A stretch of DNA of 64,000 nt, taken from assembly GCF_946886895.1 (NCBI RefSeq), contig NZ_CAMPJO010000007.1, positions 1 through 64,000 on the forward strand, given 5' to 3'. Below the pieces are notes generated by a model. The model saw only the letters and a list, made by a program, of their open reading frames with translations. It was not told the origin of the DNA and did no database searches. This stretch comes from an uncultured Marinobacter sp. (GTDB lineage: Bacteria > Pseudomonadota > Gammaproteobacteria > Pseudomonadales > Oleiphilaceae). This document shows, piece after piece, positions 48,460-56,210 of this stretch; position 1 is the stretch's first letter, and every line of letters starts with the position of its first letter. Position numbers and translations under genes: made by a program.

Positions 48460-49134
48460 ATGCCCCGCTTTACCGAAATCGGCACCGCAACCATTCCCGG
48501 CAAGGGAACCCGGTTACGCCTGCTGCAACGCAATGACGAGTTCTCCATCAAGATAGCGGGCACCACCGGTGAGCTGATGAACAGCCGGTTACACGGTTCG
48601 GAAGATGCGCTGGCGACGCTGGCCTGCGAGCGTATCGCCGGGCAGCCCGCGCCCCGCGTATTGATTGGCGGCCTGGGCATGGGGTTTACCCTGGCAGCGG
48701 CGCTGTCTGCCCTGTCGGGCGATGCGCAGGTCACCGTGGCGGAACTGGTTCCCGACGTTGAAGTATGGAACCGGGGCCCCCTGGGCGCGGCAGCCGGGTA
48801 CCCGTTGAACGACCCCCGAGCCAGTGTTCATATTGGTGATGTAGCGGAATTGCTTCGAGAGGGAAACGGCACCTGGGACGCCATTCTGCTGGACGTCGAT
48901 AACGGCCCGGAAGGACTCACTCGCAAGGAAAACAACTGGATTTACTCTCCCGCTGGCATTGCCGCCGCCCAGAAGTCGCTGCGCCCGGATGGCATCCTGG
49001 CCTACTGGTCCGCCGGCCAGGAGCACTCGTTTACCGAAAGACTGCGCCGCGCCGGGTTTTCCGTGGAGCCAGTCACGGTGCGGGCCCTGCGCCCGGGCAA
49101 GGGTGCGCGCCACGTTATCTGGCTGGCCTGGTAA
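48460..49134 (+). CDS. Spermidine-synthase-like SAM-fold protein
   Basis: A 224-residue protein with the Rossmann fold of polyamine aminopropyltransferases. RVLIGGLGMGFTLAAALSAL is the nucleotide-binding glycine motif, VTVAELVPDVEVWNR holds an acidic residue after strand 2, and WDAILLDVDNGPEG is the active-site-like Asp motif. It lacks the N-terminal beta-strand domain of SpeE in full, and no speD lies nearby, so spermidine synthesis is not assured; it is the stand-alone type often annotated 'spermidine synthase-like'. It has no close neighbour in its own direction for 129 bp. Confidence 0.78.
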   Translation: MPRFTEIGTATIPGKGTRLRLLQRNDEFSIKIAGTTGELMNSRLHGSEDALATLACERIAGQPAPRVLIGGLGMGFTLAAALSALSGDAQVTVAELVPDVEVWNRGPLGAAAGYPLNDPRASVHIGDVAELLREGNGTWDAILLDVDNGPEGLTRKENNWIYSPAGIAAAQKSLRPDGILAYWSAGQEHSFTERLRRAGFSVEPVTVRALRPGKGARHVIWLAW

Positions 49135-49263
49135 ACCGCGCCTTTCAGGCCTACGTGTTGCCAGACCGTCATTCGAAATACCATGGCAGGTGTTGTATGT
49201 TTAACAGAGGGCAGTGCTCCGGCATGCCCCGTTAACCCGCTGAGACACTCAGGAGGTATTTCC

Positions 49264-49494
49264 ATGAAACCCTCAATGAGTCTGACCGGTGAACACGACA
49301 GCCACAAAGTGGCTGCCGTCTTTGAAACAGAATCCGACGCCAGGACTATGGCGGAAGCCCTTCGTGAGGGCACCAGCCTGGCGGACGGCCAGGTTACTGT
49401 CCTGAGCCCCTCGGACCGGCATCAGGGCCAGGAACTGGAGGAAGCAACGTCGCTTCTCGACGCCCGGCACGTTAAAACCGTGCAAACGCTCTGA
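49264..49494 (+). CDS. Small hypothetical protein
   Basis: A 76-residue soluble protein with an excellent CAGGAGGT ribosome-binding site upstream of ATG 49264. Its central part (HKVAAVFETESDARTMAEALREGTSLADGQVTVLSPSDRH) resembles the N-terminal part of longer Pseudomonas proteins that carry a stress-type alpha/beta domain followed by membrane segments. Here the protein ends after 76 residues, so it may be a naturally short version. I do not know its function. The frame stays open upstream to 49183, but the strong site decides the start. Confidence 0.7.
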   Translation: MKPSMSLTGEHDSHKVAAVFETESDARTMAEALREGTSLADGQVTVLSPSDRHQGQELEEATSLLDARHVKTVQTL

Positions 49495-49609
49495 CGGGTG
49501 ACGGCCCCTCCACCCAAACCTGGCCCAAAATCTGCTATACCTCCCCCAGACGCCACTAACGACAAGATTCCGGCACGTGACTTCACACGCCGGGGGAGGA
49601 CCATCCGCC

Positions 49610-50275
49610 ATGTCCCTGCTGACATCCCTGATACGGGCAAGCACCCAGTTTCAACAGGCCATGGAAAAACGGCAAACACCGGAAAACAACGGCGTCCCGG
49701 AGGCTGGGAAAGGCAGGGCCGAAGCTGAGGAACGTACCGGCGGGCCGGGGGACGACCGCTTTACCCGCTCGGAGAGCAGCCAGGCCGATATCGCCGGGCT
49801 GAAATCCCGCAAGCTGGCCATGGCCGATTACAAGCAAACTGTTGGGCAGGATCTTGCCTTTGTTCGGGAAACACTGCGGCACAAACTTGCCGAGTACAAC
49901 CTGCCCCCGGGCACAACACTCAATGTGACCAAGACTGAGACTGGCAGCCTGGGTGTGGAAGGTAAGGTGGCAGACACCACCCGGAACCGCATCGAACAGG
50001 ATCTGAACGTTAACAAAAGCTTCCGGGAAGCCTTCAACCGTTTGAGCATCAACGAGCCCACGCTGCACTTCATGGACACCGCGCTCAAACTGAACCAGGC
50101 GTACGGTGTGAATAATCCGCTACTGGACACTCTGGTCAGCGAGAACCAGCAATTCAACGGCCTGCAGGACCTGGTACACCGCTACCAGAGCCTGAGGCAG
50201 TCCGCCGGCGCTACCCCGGCAGAGAACACAACAGGCAGCCGGGCCTACGCCTTCAACCTGAACGCCCGGGCCTGA
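49610..50275 (+). CDS. Hypothetical protein
   Basis: A 221-residue soluble protein of unknown family. The N-terminus (SLLTSLIRASTQFQQAMEKRQ) is amphipathic, followed by a disordered, charged region to about residue 65. A helical and beta domain comes next (ADYKQTVGQDLAFVRETLRHKLAEYNLPPGTTLNVTKTETGSLGVEGKV). The C-terminus has repeated NxL/NxF patterns. It has no signal peptide or membrane segment. GGGGGAGG lies about 10 bases before ATG 49610. It is convergent with the YciO/Sua5 gene (2 bp gap). No function is inferred. Confidence 0.7.
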   Translation: MSLLTSLIRASTQFQQAMEKRQTPENNGVPEAGKGRAEAEERTGGPGDDRFTRSESSQADIAGLKSRKLAMADYKQTVGQDLAFVRETLRHKLAEYNLPPGTTLNVTKTETGSLGVEGKVADTTRNRIEQDLNVNKSFREAFNRLSINEPTLHFMDTALKLNQAYGVNNPLLDTLVSENQQFNGLQDLVHRYQSLRQSAGATPAENTTGSRAYAFNLNARA

Positions 50276-50277
50276 AC

Positions 50278-50901
50278 TCACACAGTAAACGGCGCCGGAT
50301 CACCCTTCCCGACCCGCATCACCGCCGGCACCTCGCCGGTGAAGTCCACCACCGTGGTGGCTTCCATACCACAAAACCCACCATCGATGATCAGATCCAG
50401 CTCGTGTTCCAGCGTTCCGCGAATGTCATAGGGATCGGTCATCGGATCGGTTTCCCCGGGCAGAATCAGCGTACTGCTCATGATCGGCTCACCCAACTCA
50501 CCCAGCAGCGCCTGGACAATCGCGTTATCCGGCACCCGCACCCCAACCGAGCGGCGCTTCGGATGCAGTAACCGGCGCGGCACTTCACTCGTGGCATCGA
50601 GAATGAAGGTATAAGGCCCCGGCGTGAAATTCTTCAGCAACCGATACTGGGTGTTGTCCACCTTGGCGTACACCCCGATATCGGACAGATCCCGGCACAC
50701 CAGCGTGAAATTGTGCTTGTCGTCCAGCCGCCGGATACGCTTGATCCGGTCCGCCGCCTGCTTGTCACCCAAGTGACAGCCAATCGCATACGCGGAATCC
50801 GTGGGATACACAATCACCCCGCCCTTACGCAGAATATCCACCGCCTGGGTAATCAGACGCTTCTGCGGTGTTTCCGGGTGAATCTGGAAAAACTGACTCA
50901 T
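50278..50901 (-). CDS. YciO/Sua5/YrdC-family L-threonylcarbamoyladenylate synthase-like protein
   Basis: A 207-residue protein of the YrdC fold, in the YciO branch. It has LRKGGVIVYPTDSAYAIGCHLGDKQAADRIKRIRRLD, FTLVCRDLSDIGVYA, FTPGPYTFILDATSEVPRRL, and SVGVRVPDNAIVQALLGELGEPIMSST. YrdC makes the t6A tRNA modification precursor; YciO relatives are thought to have weak or different activity, so the role is uncertain. The ATG at 50901 overlaps the bolA stop by 4 bases (ATGA), so it is coupled to bolA. Confidence 0.9.
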   Translation of the reverse strand: MSQFFQIHPETPQKRLITQAVDILRKGGVIVYPTDSAYAIGCHLGDKQAADRIKRIRRLDDKHNFTLVCRDLSDIGVYAKVDNTQYRLLKNFTPGPYTFILDATSEVPRRLLHPKRRSVGVRVPDNAIVQALLGELGEPIMSSTLILPGETDPMTDPYDIRGTLEHELDLIIDGGFCGMEATTVVDFTGEVPAVMRVGKGDPAPFTV

Positions 50902-51254
50902 GAACCCTCTCCCCGGGCGGTTCTGGCCGCCATTGCCGGATCCTTCTTCGAGCCACCCAGACAGTTCGGCGACTCCGGCGCCACCTGCCCGGACGCCGCC
51001 CATTCCTCCGGCGAATAAAGATGCAACGCCAACGCATGCACCTCCCCGGCCAGTTCCTCCGACAGCACCTTATAAATAGCCTGATGCCGCTTCACCCTCA
51101 TTTGCCCCTCAAAATCCGGCGACACCAGCGTCACCTTGAAATGGGTTTCAGAATTCGGCGGCACACTGTGCTTATGACTCTCGTTGTCCACCTGAAGAAG
51201 ACGCGCGTCGAACGCCTCGTTCAGTTTGGTTTCAATTGCATTCTGGATTTTCAT
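50898..51254 (-). CDS. BolA-family protein
   Basis: A 118-residue BolA/IbaG fold protein: NAIETKLNEAFDARLLQVDNESHKHSVPPNSETHFKVTLVSPDFEGQMRVKRHQAIYKVLSEELAGEVHALALHLYSPEEW. The invariant His in KRHQAIY is present. BolA proteins bind monothiol glutaredoxins with an iron-sulfur cluster and influence cell shape and stress response; here the C-terminal tail (about 30 residues, Ala/Gly/Ser-rich) is longer than needed. It is cotranscribed with the YciO-like gene. The palindromic repeat at 51314-51422 lies just upstream. Confidence 0.92.
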   Translation of the reverse strand: MKIQNAIETKLNEAFDARLLQVDNESHKHSVPPNSETHFKVTLVSPDFEGQMRVKRHQAIYKVLSEELAGEVHALALHLYSPEEWAASGQVAPESPNCLGGSKKDPAMAARTARGEGS

Positions 51255-51313
51255 GTTCTAGGACTCCTACTGCTCAACCCGAGGTTAAGGGGGCGAATTA
51301 CGGGGAGCTCGAC

Positions 51314-51422
51314 GTGGCTGTGGGAGAGGCCTTTCCAAAACTGTGTGTTGCTAGGGATGGCAACACCAAGCCCCCAGGGATGGGTTCACGGCGTGTTTTG
51401 GAAAGGCCTCTCCCACAGCCAC
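51314..51422. repeat. 109-bp palindromic element with perfect 28-bp terminal inverted repeats
   Basis: The first 28 bases (51314-51341, beginning GTGGCTGTGGGAGAGGCC) and the last 28 (51395-51422) are exact reverse complements. The 53-bp centre contains a smaller stem (TGTTGC / GCAACA). The whole can fold into one long hairpin. There is no coding capacity and no clear target-site duplication. It fits a REP/MITE-type dispersed repeat located between bolA and topB. Confidence 0.85.
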
Positions 51423-51531
51423 TGCCCGCCAGGCTCCCAGTCTACTACAGAACAACCGGCGAACCCGAGAGCCTTGACAGCATAAAGCCAAAGCGCCACA
51501 TTCCCATCCCGATTCCAAAACACCAGATCCC

Positions 51532-53715
51532 ATGCAGCTGTACATCGCCGAAAAGCCAAGCCTCGGCCGCGCCATCGCCGCCGCCCTCCCCGGCCCGCAT
51601 CAGAAAGGCCAGGGCTGGATTCGCTGTGGCCAGGGCGAACAGGCCGTCACCGTCAGCTGGTGCATCGGCCACCTGCTGGAGCCGGCCGAGCCCGCCCGTT
51701 ACAACCCGGCCTGGAAAAAATGGCGCCAGGAAGACCTGCCCATGATTCCCGAAAAATGGGAGGTCATGCCCAAAGACAGCGTACGCCAGCAGCTCAACGT
51801 CCTCGAATCCCTGATCCGCCAGGCCAAAATCATCATTCACGCCGGTGACCCGGACCGCGAAGGCCAGCTCCTGGTCGACGAAGTCATCCGCTATTTCGGT
51901 ACCCGCGCCCCCGTCCAGCGGATACTGATCAACGACCTGACCCCAGCGGCCGTGGCCAAAGCCATCCAGAGCCCGAAAGACAACCGCGAGTTCCGGCGTC
52001 TGTCCCATTCCGCGTTGGCCCGGCAACGGGCAGACTGGCTTTACGGCATCAACCTGACCCGCTTCTACACCCTCAGCTATCAGCAACAGGGTGAGCAGGG
52101 TGTCTATTCCGTTGGTCGGGTGCAAACCCCGGTGCTTGGTCTGGTGGTGGAGCGGGACAACACCATCGAAAACTTCCAACCCAAGCCCTATTATCGGATT
52201 GAAGCCCGCTTCAAGGCCCAGGAAGAGGAGGCGGACCAGCAAACCTTCACCGCCCGCTGGCTGCCGGAGGATCAATTCCAGGACCACCTGGACGAAGAAA
52301 ACCGGCTGCTGAGCCGGGACGTGGCCGAGCAGATCGCCGAGAGCGTGCGCAACCGGCCCGGCACCATTACCGAATCCCGTTTCCGGGACCGACCGGAAAC
52401 GCCGCCGCTGCCCCTTTCCCTGTCGGCGCTGCAAATCGAAGCCGGCCGGCTGTTCCGGATGGGCGCCAAGGATGTACTCGATACCGCCCAGAACCTGTAT
52501 GAGCGCCACCAACTGATCACCTACCCCCGCTCCGATTGCCGGTACCTGCCGGAAGGGCATTACGGCCAGCGGGAACAGGTGGTCCGGGCAATCGGGCGGG
52601 TGGCGCCAAATCTTCAGGACGCCTTCGACGGTGCAGACCTGGAACGGAAAACCGCCGCCTGGAACGACAAACAGGTCGATGCCCACCACGCCATCATTCC
52701 CACCAGCCGGCCAGCGCCGAACGGCAGGCTCAGTGCAGCGGAAGAGAAAATCTACGGGCTGATCAGCCGCTACTACCTGATGCAGTTTGCGGCAGACGCC
52801 GTCCACCGGGAAGGCAAGCTCACCGTACGGGTCGCAGACCACCGGTTCCGGGCCACGGAAACCGCCATTCTGGTGCCTGGTTGGAAAAGCCTCGAAATCA
52901 AGCTCCGCGAGGGTCGCGCCGAGCCCGAAAAAACACCGCTTCCGAGGTTGGAGAAAGGCGAGCCGGTATTCTGCGAAGACAGCACCATCGCCGAACGCAA
53001 AACCCAGCCGCCCCAGCACTTCACCGATGCCACGCTGCTCTCGGCGATGACCAACATCGCCCGCTTCGTAACCGATGCCGAGCTGCGCAAAACCCTGCGC
53101 GAAACCGATGGCCTGGGCACCGAAGCCACCCGGGCCGCCATTATCGACACCCTGTTCAAGCGGGACTACCTGTACCGGGACAGTCGGCACATCCGCGCCA
53201 CGGACAAAGGCAAGGCCCTGATCAGCGCCCTGCCTGAATCGGTCAGCAAGCCAGACCGCACAGCGGTATGGGAAGCCACGCTGGAAAGCATTCGTCGCGG
53301 CGAGGGGGACCCAAGAAAATTTCTGGCCACCCTGCAACAGGAAATTCGCGGCTTCCTGAGCCGGCCCCAGGGCCGACCCGCCGACGATTCACCGCACCCG
53401 GACAACGGTGCGCCCGAAAACCTGCCTCACTGTCCCAAATGCCGGGCCCCCATGCGTGAGCGAGACGGCAAGTTCGGGCGATTCTACGCCTGCACTCGCT
53501 ACCCGGACTGCAAAGGTACCCGCCCCCTTGAAGACACCGAGCCCATGGACGGTACCGGAGAGAAACCGATACCCTGCCCCCACTGCTTTTCCCCCCTGGT
53601 GCGCCGGAAGGGTAAAAAAGGTTGGTTCTGGGGCTGCAGTAATTTCCCGGCCTGCCGACAAACGTTAAACGACGACGATGGCAAGCCGGCGATTCGTTTA
53701 CGGAAGACTACATAA
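51532..53715 (+). CDS. topB: DNA topoisomerase III (TopB)
   Basis: A 727-residue type IA topoisomerase that decatenates replicating DNA. An N-terminal TOPRIM domain has MQLYIAEKPSLGRAIAAAL and the metal-binding GDPDREGQLLVDE. The catalytic Tyr lies in ITYPRSDCRYLP. The core has SVGRVQTPVLGLVV and the GLGTEATRAAIIDTL motif. Two C-terminal zinc fingers (CPKCRAPM...CTRYPDC, CPHCFSPL...CSNFPAC) extend beyond E. coli TopB (653 residues). It sits alone on the plus strand, with the palindromic repeat 110 bp upstream. Confidence 0.97.
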   Translation: MQLYIAEKPSLGRAIAAALPGPHQKGQGWIRCGQGEQAVTVSWCIGHLLEPAEPARYNPAWKKWRQEDLPMIPEKWEVMPKDSVRQQLNVLESLIRQAKIIIHAGDPDREGQLLVDEVIRYFGTRAPVQRILINDLTPAAVAKAIQSPKDNREFRRLSHSALARQRADWLYGINLTRFYTLSYQQQGEQGVYSVGRVQTPVLGLVVERDNTIENFQPKPYYRIEARFKAQEEEADQQTFTARWLPEDQFQDHLDEENRLLSRDVAEQIAESVRNRPGTITESRFRDRPETPPLPLSLSALQIEAGRLFRMGAKDVLDTAQNLYERHQLITYPRSDCRYLPEGHYGQREQVVRAIGRVAPNLQDAFDGADLERKTAAWNDKQVDAHHAIIPTSRPAPNGRLSAAEEKIYGLISRYYLMQFAADAVHREGKLTVRVADHRFRATETAILVPGWKSLEIKLREGRAEPEKTPLPRLEKGEPVFCEDSTIAERKTQPPQHFTDATLLSAMTNIARFVTDAELRKTLRETDGLGTEATRAAIIDTLFKRDYLYRDSRHIRATDKGKALISALPESVSKPDRTAVWEATLESIRRGEGDPRKFLATLQQEIRGFLSRPQGRPADDSPHPDNGAPENLPHCPKCRAPMRERDGKFGRFYACTRYPDCKGTRPLEDTEPMDGTGEKPIPCPHCFSPLVRRKGKKGWFWGCSNFPACRQTLNDDDGKPAIRLRKTT

Positions 53716-53833
53716 CGATACTGAACCGCCATCCGCTTTTTGCAATAATCGCCGTACATGACACAGTGGCGGTATGGCGCCCTGACAACAGACACCCACC
53801 AGCCAGAAGCACCAGAACTCCGGGAGAGGCGCA

Positions 53834-54568
53834 ATGCGTATTGCTCTGCTTGAAGATGAACGCGAACAGGCGCAGCACATACAGTCCATTCTTTCCGAAC
53901 GCGGGCATCATTGTGACAGCTTTCCGACGGGGGAGAATTTCCTCAGCGCGGTGTTGCACCGCAGCTACGACCTGCTCATCCTGGACTGGCAGATACCGGA
54001 CATGACCGGCATTGATGTACTGAAAACCGTCCGCGCCCAGTTGAACTGGGCCATTCCGGTGGTTTTTCTGACCCAACGCGACAGCGAGGCCGATATCGTC
54101 TGCGCCCTGGATGCCGGCGCCGATGATTACCTTGCGAAACCGGCCCGGGCAGCGGAACTGGTGGCACGCATTAACGCCCTGGCGCGCCGGCTGCACCCGG
54201 ACAACGAAAAAGAAGTGCTTCGGTACGGCCCGTTCGAGATTAACACCCAGCAACGGGTCATCTCGCTCCACGGTGAACAGCTGACCCTGACCGACAAGGA
54301 TTACGACCTGACCCTGTTCCTGTTCCAGAACCAGGGCCGGCTACTCACCCGCGAAATGTTGCTTGAGCGGGTCTGGGGCCTGGCGCGCGACATCAACACC
54401 CGCACAGTGGACACCCATATGAGCCGCTTGCGGCGCCGGCTGGGACTGAATCCGGAAAACGGTTTCCGGATCAAAACCATCTACCAGCGAGGGTATCGTC
54501 TGGAAGCCATGGCAGCTCAGGTTGCGCCCTCAGATAACCGGGTAACCGACCAGATCGCCAATGACTGA
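53834..54568 (+). CDS. OmpR-family response regulator
   Basis: A 244-residue two-domain regulator. The receiver (1-120) has the acidic pocket (E7-D8), the phospho-acceptor D51 in LILDWQIPDMTG and K102 in LAKPARAAEL; the C-terminal half is a winged-helix DNA-binding domain with TDKDYDLTLFLFQNQGRLLTREMLLERVW and VDTHMSRLRRRLG. It overlaps the LysM/FecR gene by 8 bases and precedes a CHASE2 kinase 12 bp after that gene, so it is very likely its cognate partner. GGAGAGG upstream of ATG 53834 supports the start. Confidence 0.95.
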   Translation: MRIALLEDEREQAQHIQSILSERGHHCDSFPTGENFLSAVLHRSYDLLILDWQIPDMTGIDVLKTVRAQLNWAIPVVFLTQRDSEADIVCALDAGADDYLAKPARAAELVARINALARRLHPDNEKEVLRYGPFEINTQQRVISLHGEQLTLTDKDYDLTLFLFQNQGRLLTREMLLERVWGLARDINTRTVDTHMSRLRRRLGLNPENGFRIKTIYQRGYRLEAMAAQVAPSDNRVTDQIAND

Positions 54569-56198
54569 CGCCCCCCTGTTGCCCCAGCTCCGGGTTCTGG
54601 CAGCTTTGTTACTGCTGGCACTGGCAACGCCGGCACTTGCCGAACTCTCGATCACCCAGGGGTCCGCAGTCGCGTCCAGTGCCGCCCCCAGCGCCACCGC
54701 TCCCGAGTGGGTGTATACCTTGCGCCCGGGCGAGAGTTTTTCAGAAGTGGCCGGGGATCTGCTGTCCAGCCGGTACGGCCCTGGCCGTCTGCTGCAGTAC
54801 AACGACATAGACAACGCCGCGACGTTGGGCGAAGGCGACCGCATCCGCATCCCCCTGGCCTGGCTGAAACGGCAGCCGGACCCCGCGCGCGTGGCGTCCG
54901 TGAGTGGCGCCGTACAACTGATTTCCGGCGTCGATGGACAGAAACGCCCCCTGATACCCGACGCGCTGATCCGGGTAGGCGATGAAATTATTTCCGGCGC
55001 CGGCACGGCCACTATCGAGTTGGCCGACGGCTCGGAAGTCCGGCTTTCTCCGGAATCCCGCCTGACATTCAACCGACTAACCCAGTATGGCCGGTCCGGC
55101 ATGATCGACACCCGCTTGCGACTGAACCGGGGCGAAGTCCATACCCGGGTAAAGCCGGTGATTGAAGGCGGCTCACGATTTGAAATTGAAACACCTTCAG
55201 CCGTTGCCGCGGTTCGGGGCACCGCCTTCGCCCTGCAAACATCCGCTTCGGGTACCAGCCTCCAGGTCACCAGGGGCGTGGTCGATTTTGGTGCTCCGGG
55301 AAAAGTCCGGCGCATTCCGGCCGGTTACGGGGCCAGCGTATCCACCGACGGCAGCCACAGTCTCAGTATCCGCCAGTTGCCTCCGGCACCACAGGTGAAC
55401 CCGCTGCCGCCACTCCTGACAAGCCTGCCCACCGAATTGACCTGGGCACCCAGCCGGGCGCCTATGCATCAGCTGGATATCTTTGAATCCGGGACCGGGC
55501 GCTGGGTTGAGAGCCGGGCGGTGACTGGCAATGATTATGACATCAGCCTGCTGGACAACGGCCGCTACGAGATTCACCTGGCGGCACTGGATGCCCGGGG
55601 CATCGCTGGCATGCCCGCCGTTGTGCCGGTGGAGGTGGGTCTGCAGGCGCGGAAAGCCGACCTGGTATCGCCCGCAGACGGTGGCTCCGTAAACGACGAC
55701 ATGCCGGAATTTCGCTGGACCCTCAATGGCAGTAACGAAGTCGCCCGGGTCGAAATCGCTGAGGAGGAAAGCTTCCGGGAACTGGTGACTGCCAGTGAGT
55801 GGGCGCCGGAGACCTCGGCCCTGCCGGCCAGGCCCATGAGCCCGGGCCAGTATTACTGGCGTGTCGTGACCGAAGCGGGCGGCACTTCGGTAGCCACCAC
55901 AGAGCCCCGGAAGCTGGTGGTGAATGGCACCCTGCCACCGGTACGAATCATCAGTATTAACTATCTGGACAGCCAGGTGCGGGTGTTCTGGGAGAAAGTC
56001 GAGACGGCCAGCAACTACCGGCTTCAACTCTCCGAGGAGCCAACGTTCAGCAACATTATCAAGGAGGCCACGCTGCCGGAAACCACAGCGGCCTTGCGTC
56101 TTATTCCCGGAAGGCGGTATTTTGTGCGCCTGAAAGCGCTCTCCGAAGGACCATTGGAAAGCCGTTGGGGCCCAGGGAGGGAGTTGTACCTGGAGTAA
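54561..56198 (+). CDS. LysM/FecR-domain secreted protein
   Basis: A 545-residue periplasmic or secreted protein. The signal peptide (LLLLALATPALA) is followed by a LysM-like peptidoglycan-binding region (about 48-100, YTLRPGESFSEVAGDLLSSRYG...). A FecR-type beta domain follows at about 115-225, with GTATIELADGSEVRLSPESRLTFNRL and ETPSAVAAVRGTAFAL. Three beta-sandwich, Fn3-like segments (each ending with Y-x-W-R-V, Y-x-I-x-L-A or F-V-R-L-K-A) make up the C-terminal half. No transmembrane helix was seen. Placement between a response regulator and a CHASE2 kinase suggests a cell-wall-linked sensing or output partner; direct function is unknown. Confidence 0.88.
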   Translation: MTDAPLLPQLRVLAALLLLALATPALAELSITQGSAVASSAAPSATAPEWVYTLRPGESFSEVAGDLLSSRYGPGRLLQYNDIDNAATLGEGDRIRIPLAWLKRQPDPARVASVSGAVQLISGVDGQKRPLIPDALIRVGDEIISGAGTATIELADGSEVRLSPESRLTFNRLTQYGRSGMIDTRLRLNRGEVHTRVKPVIEGGSRFEIETPSAVAAVRGTAFALQTSASGTSLQVTRGVVDFGAPGKVRRIPAGYGASVSTDGSHSLSIRQLPPAPQVNPLPPLLTSLPTELTWAPSRAPMHQLDIFESGTGRWVESRAVTGNDYDISLLDNGRYEIHLAALDARGIAGMPAVVPVEVGLQARKADLVSPADGGSVNDDMPEFRWTLNGSNEVARVEIAEEESFRELVTASEWAPETSALPARPMSPGQYYWRVVTEAGGTSVATTEPRKLVVNGTLPPVRIISINYLDSQVRVFWEKVETASNYRLQLSEEPTFSNIIKEATLPETTAALRLIPGRRYFVRLKALSEGPLESRWGPGRELYLE

Positions 56199-56210
56199 AC
56201 CAGACCGCAC

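Noticed and set aside
51445..53337. A 630-codon minus-strand frame antisense to topB
   Set aside because: topB is unambiguous. The antisense frame also crosses into the non-coding gap upstream of topB without a start signal.
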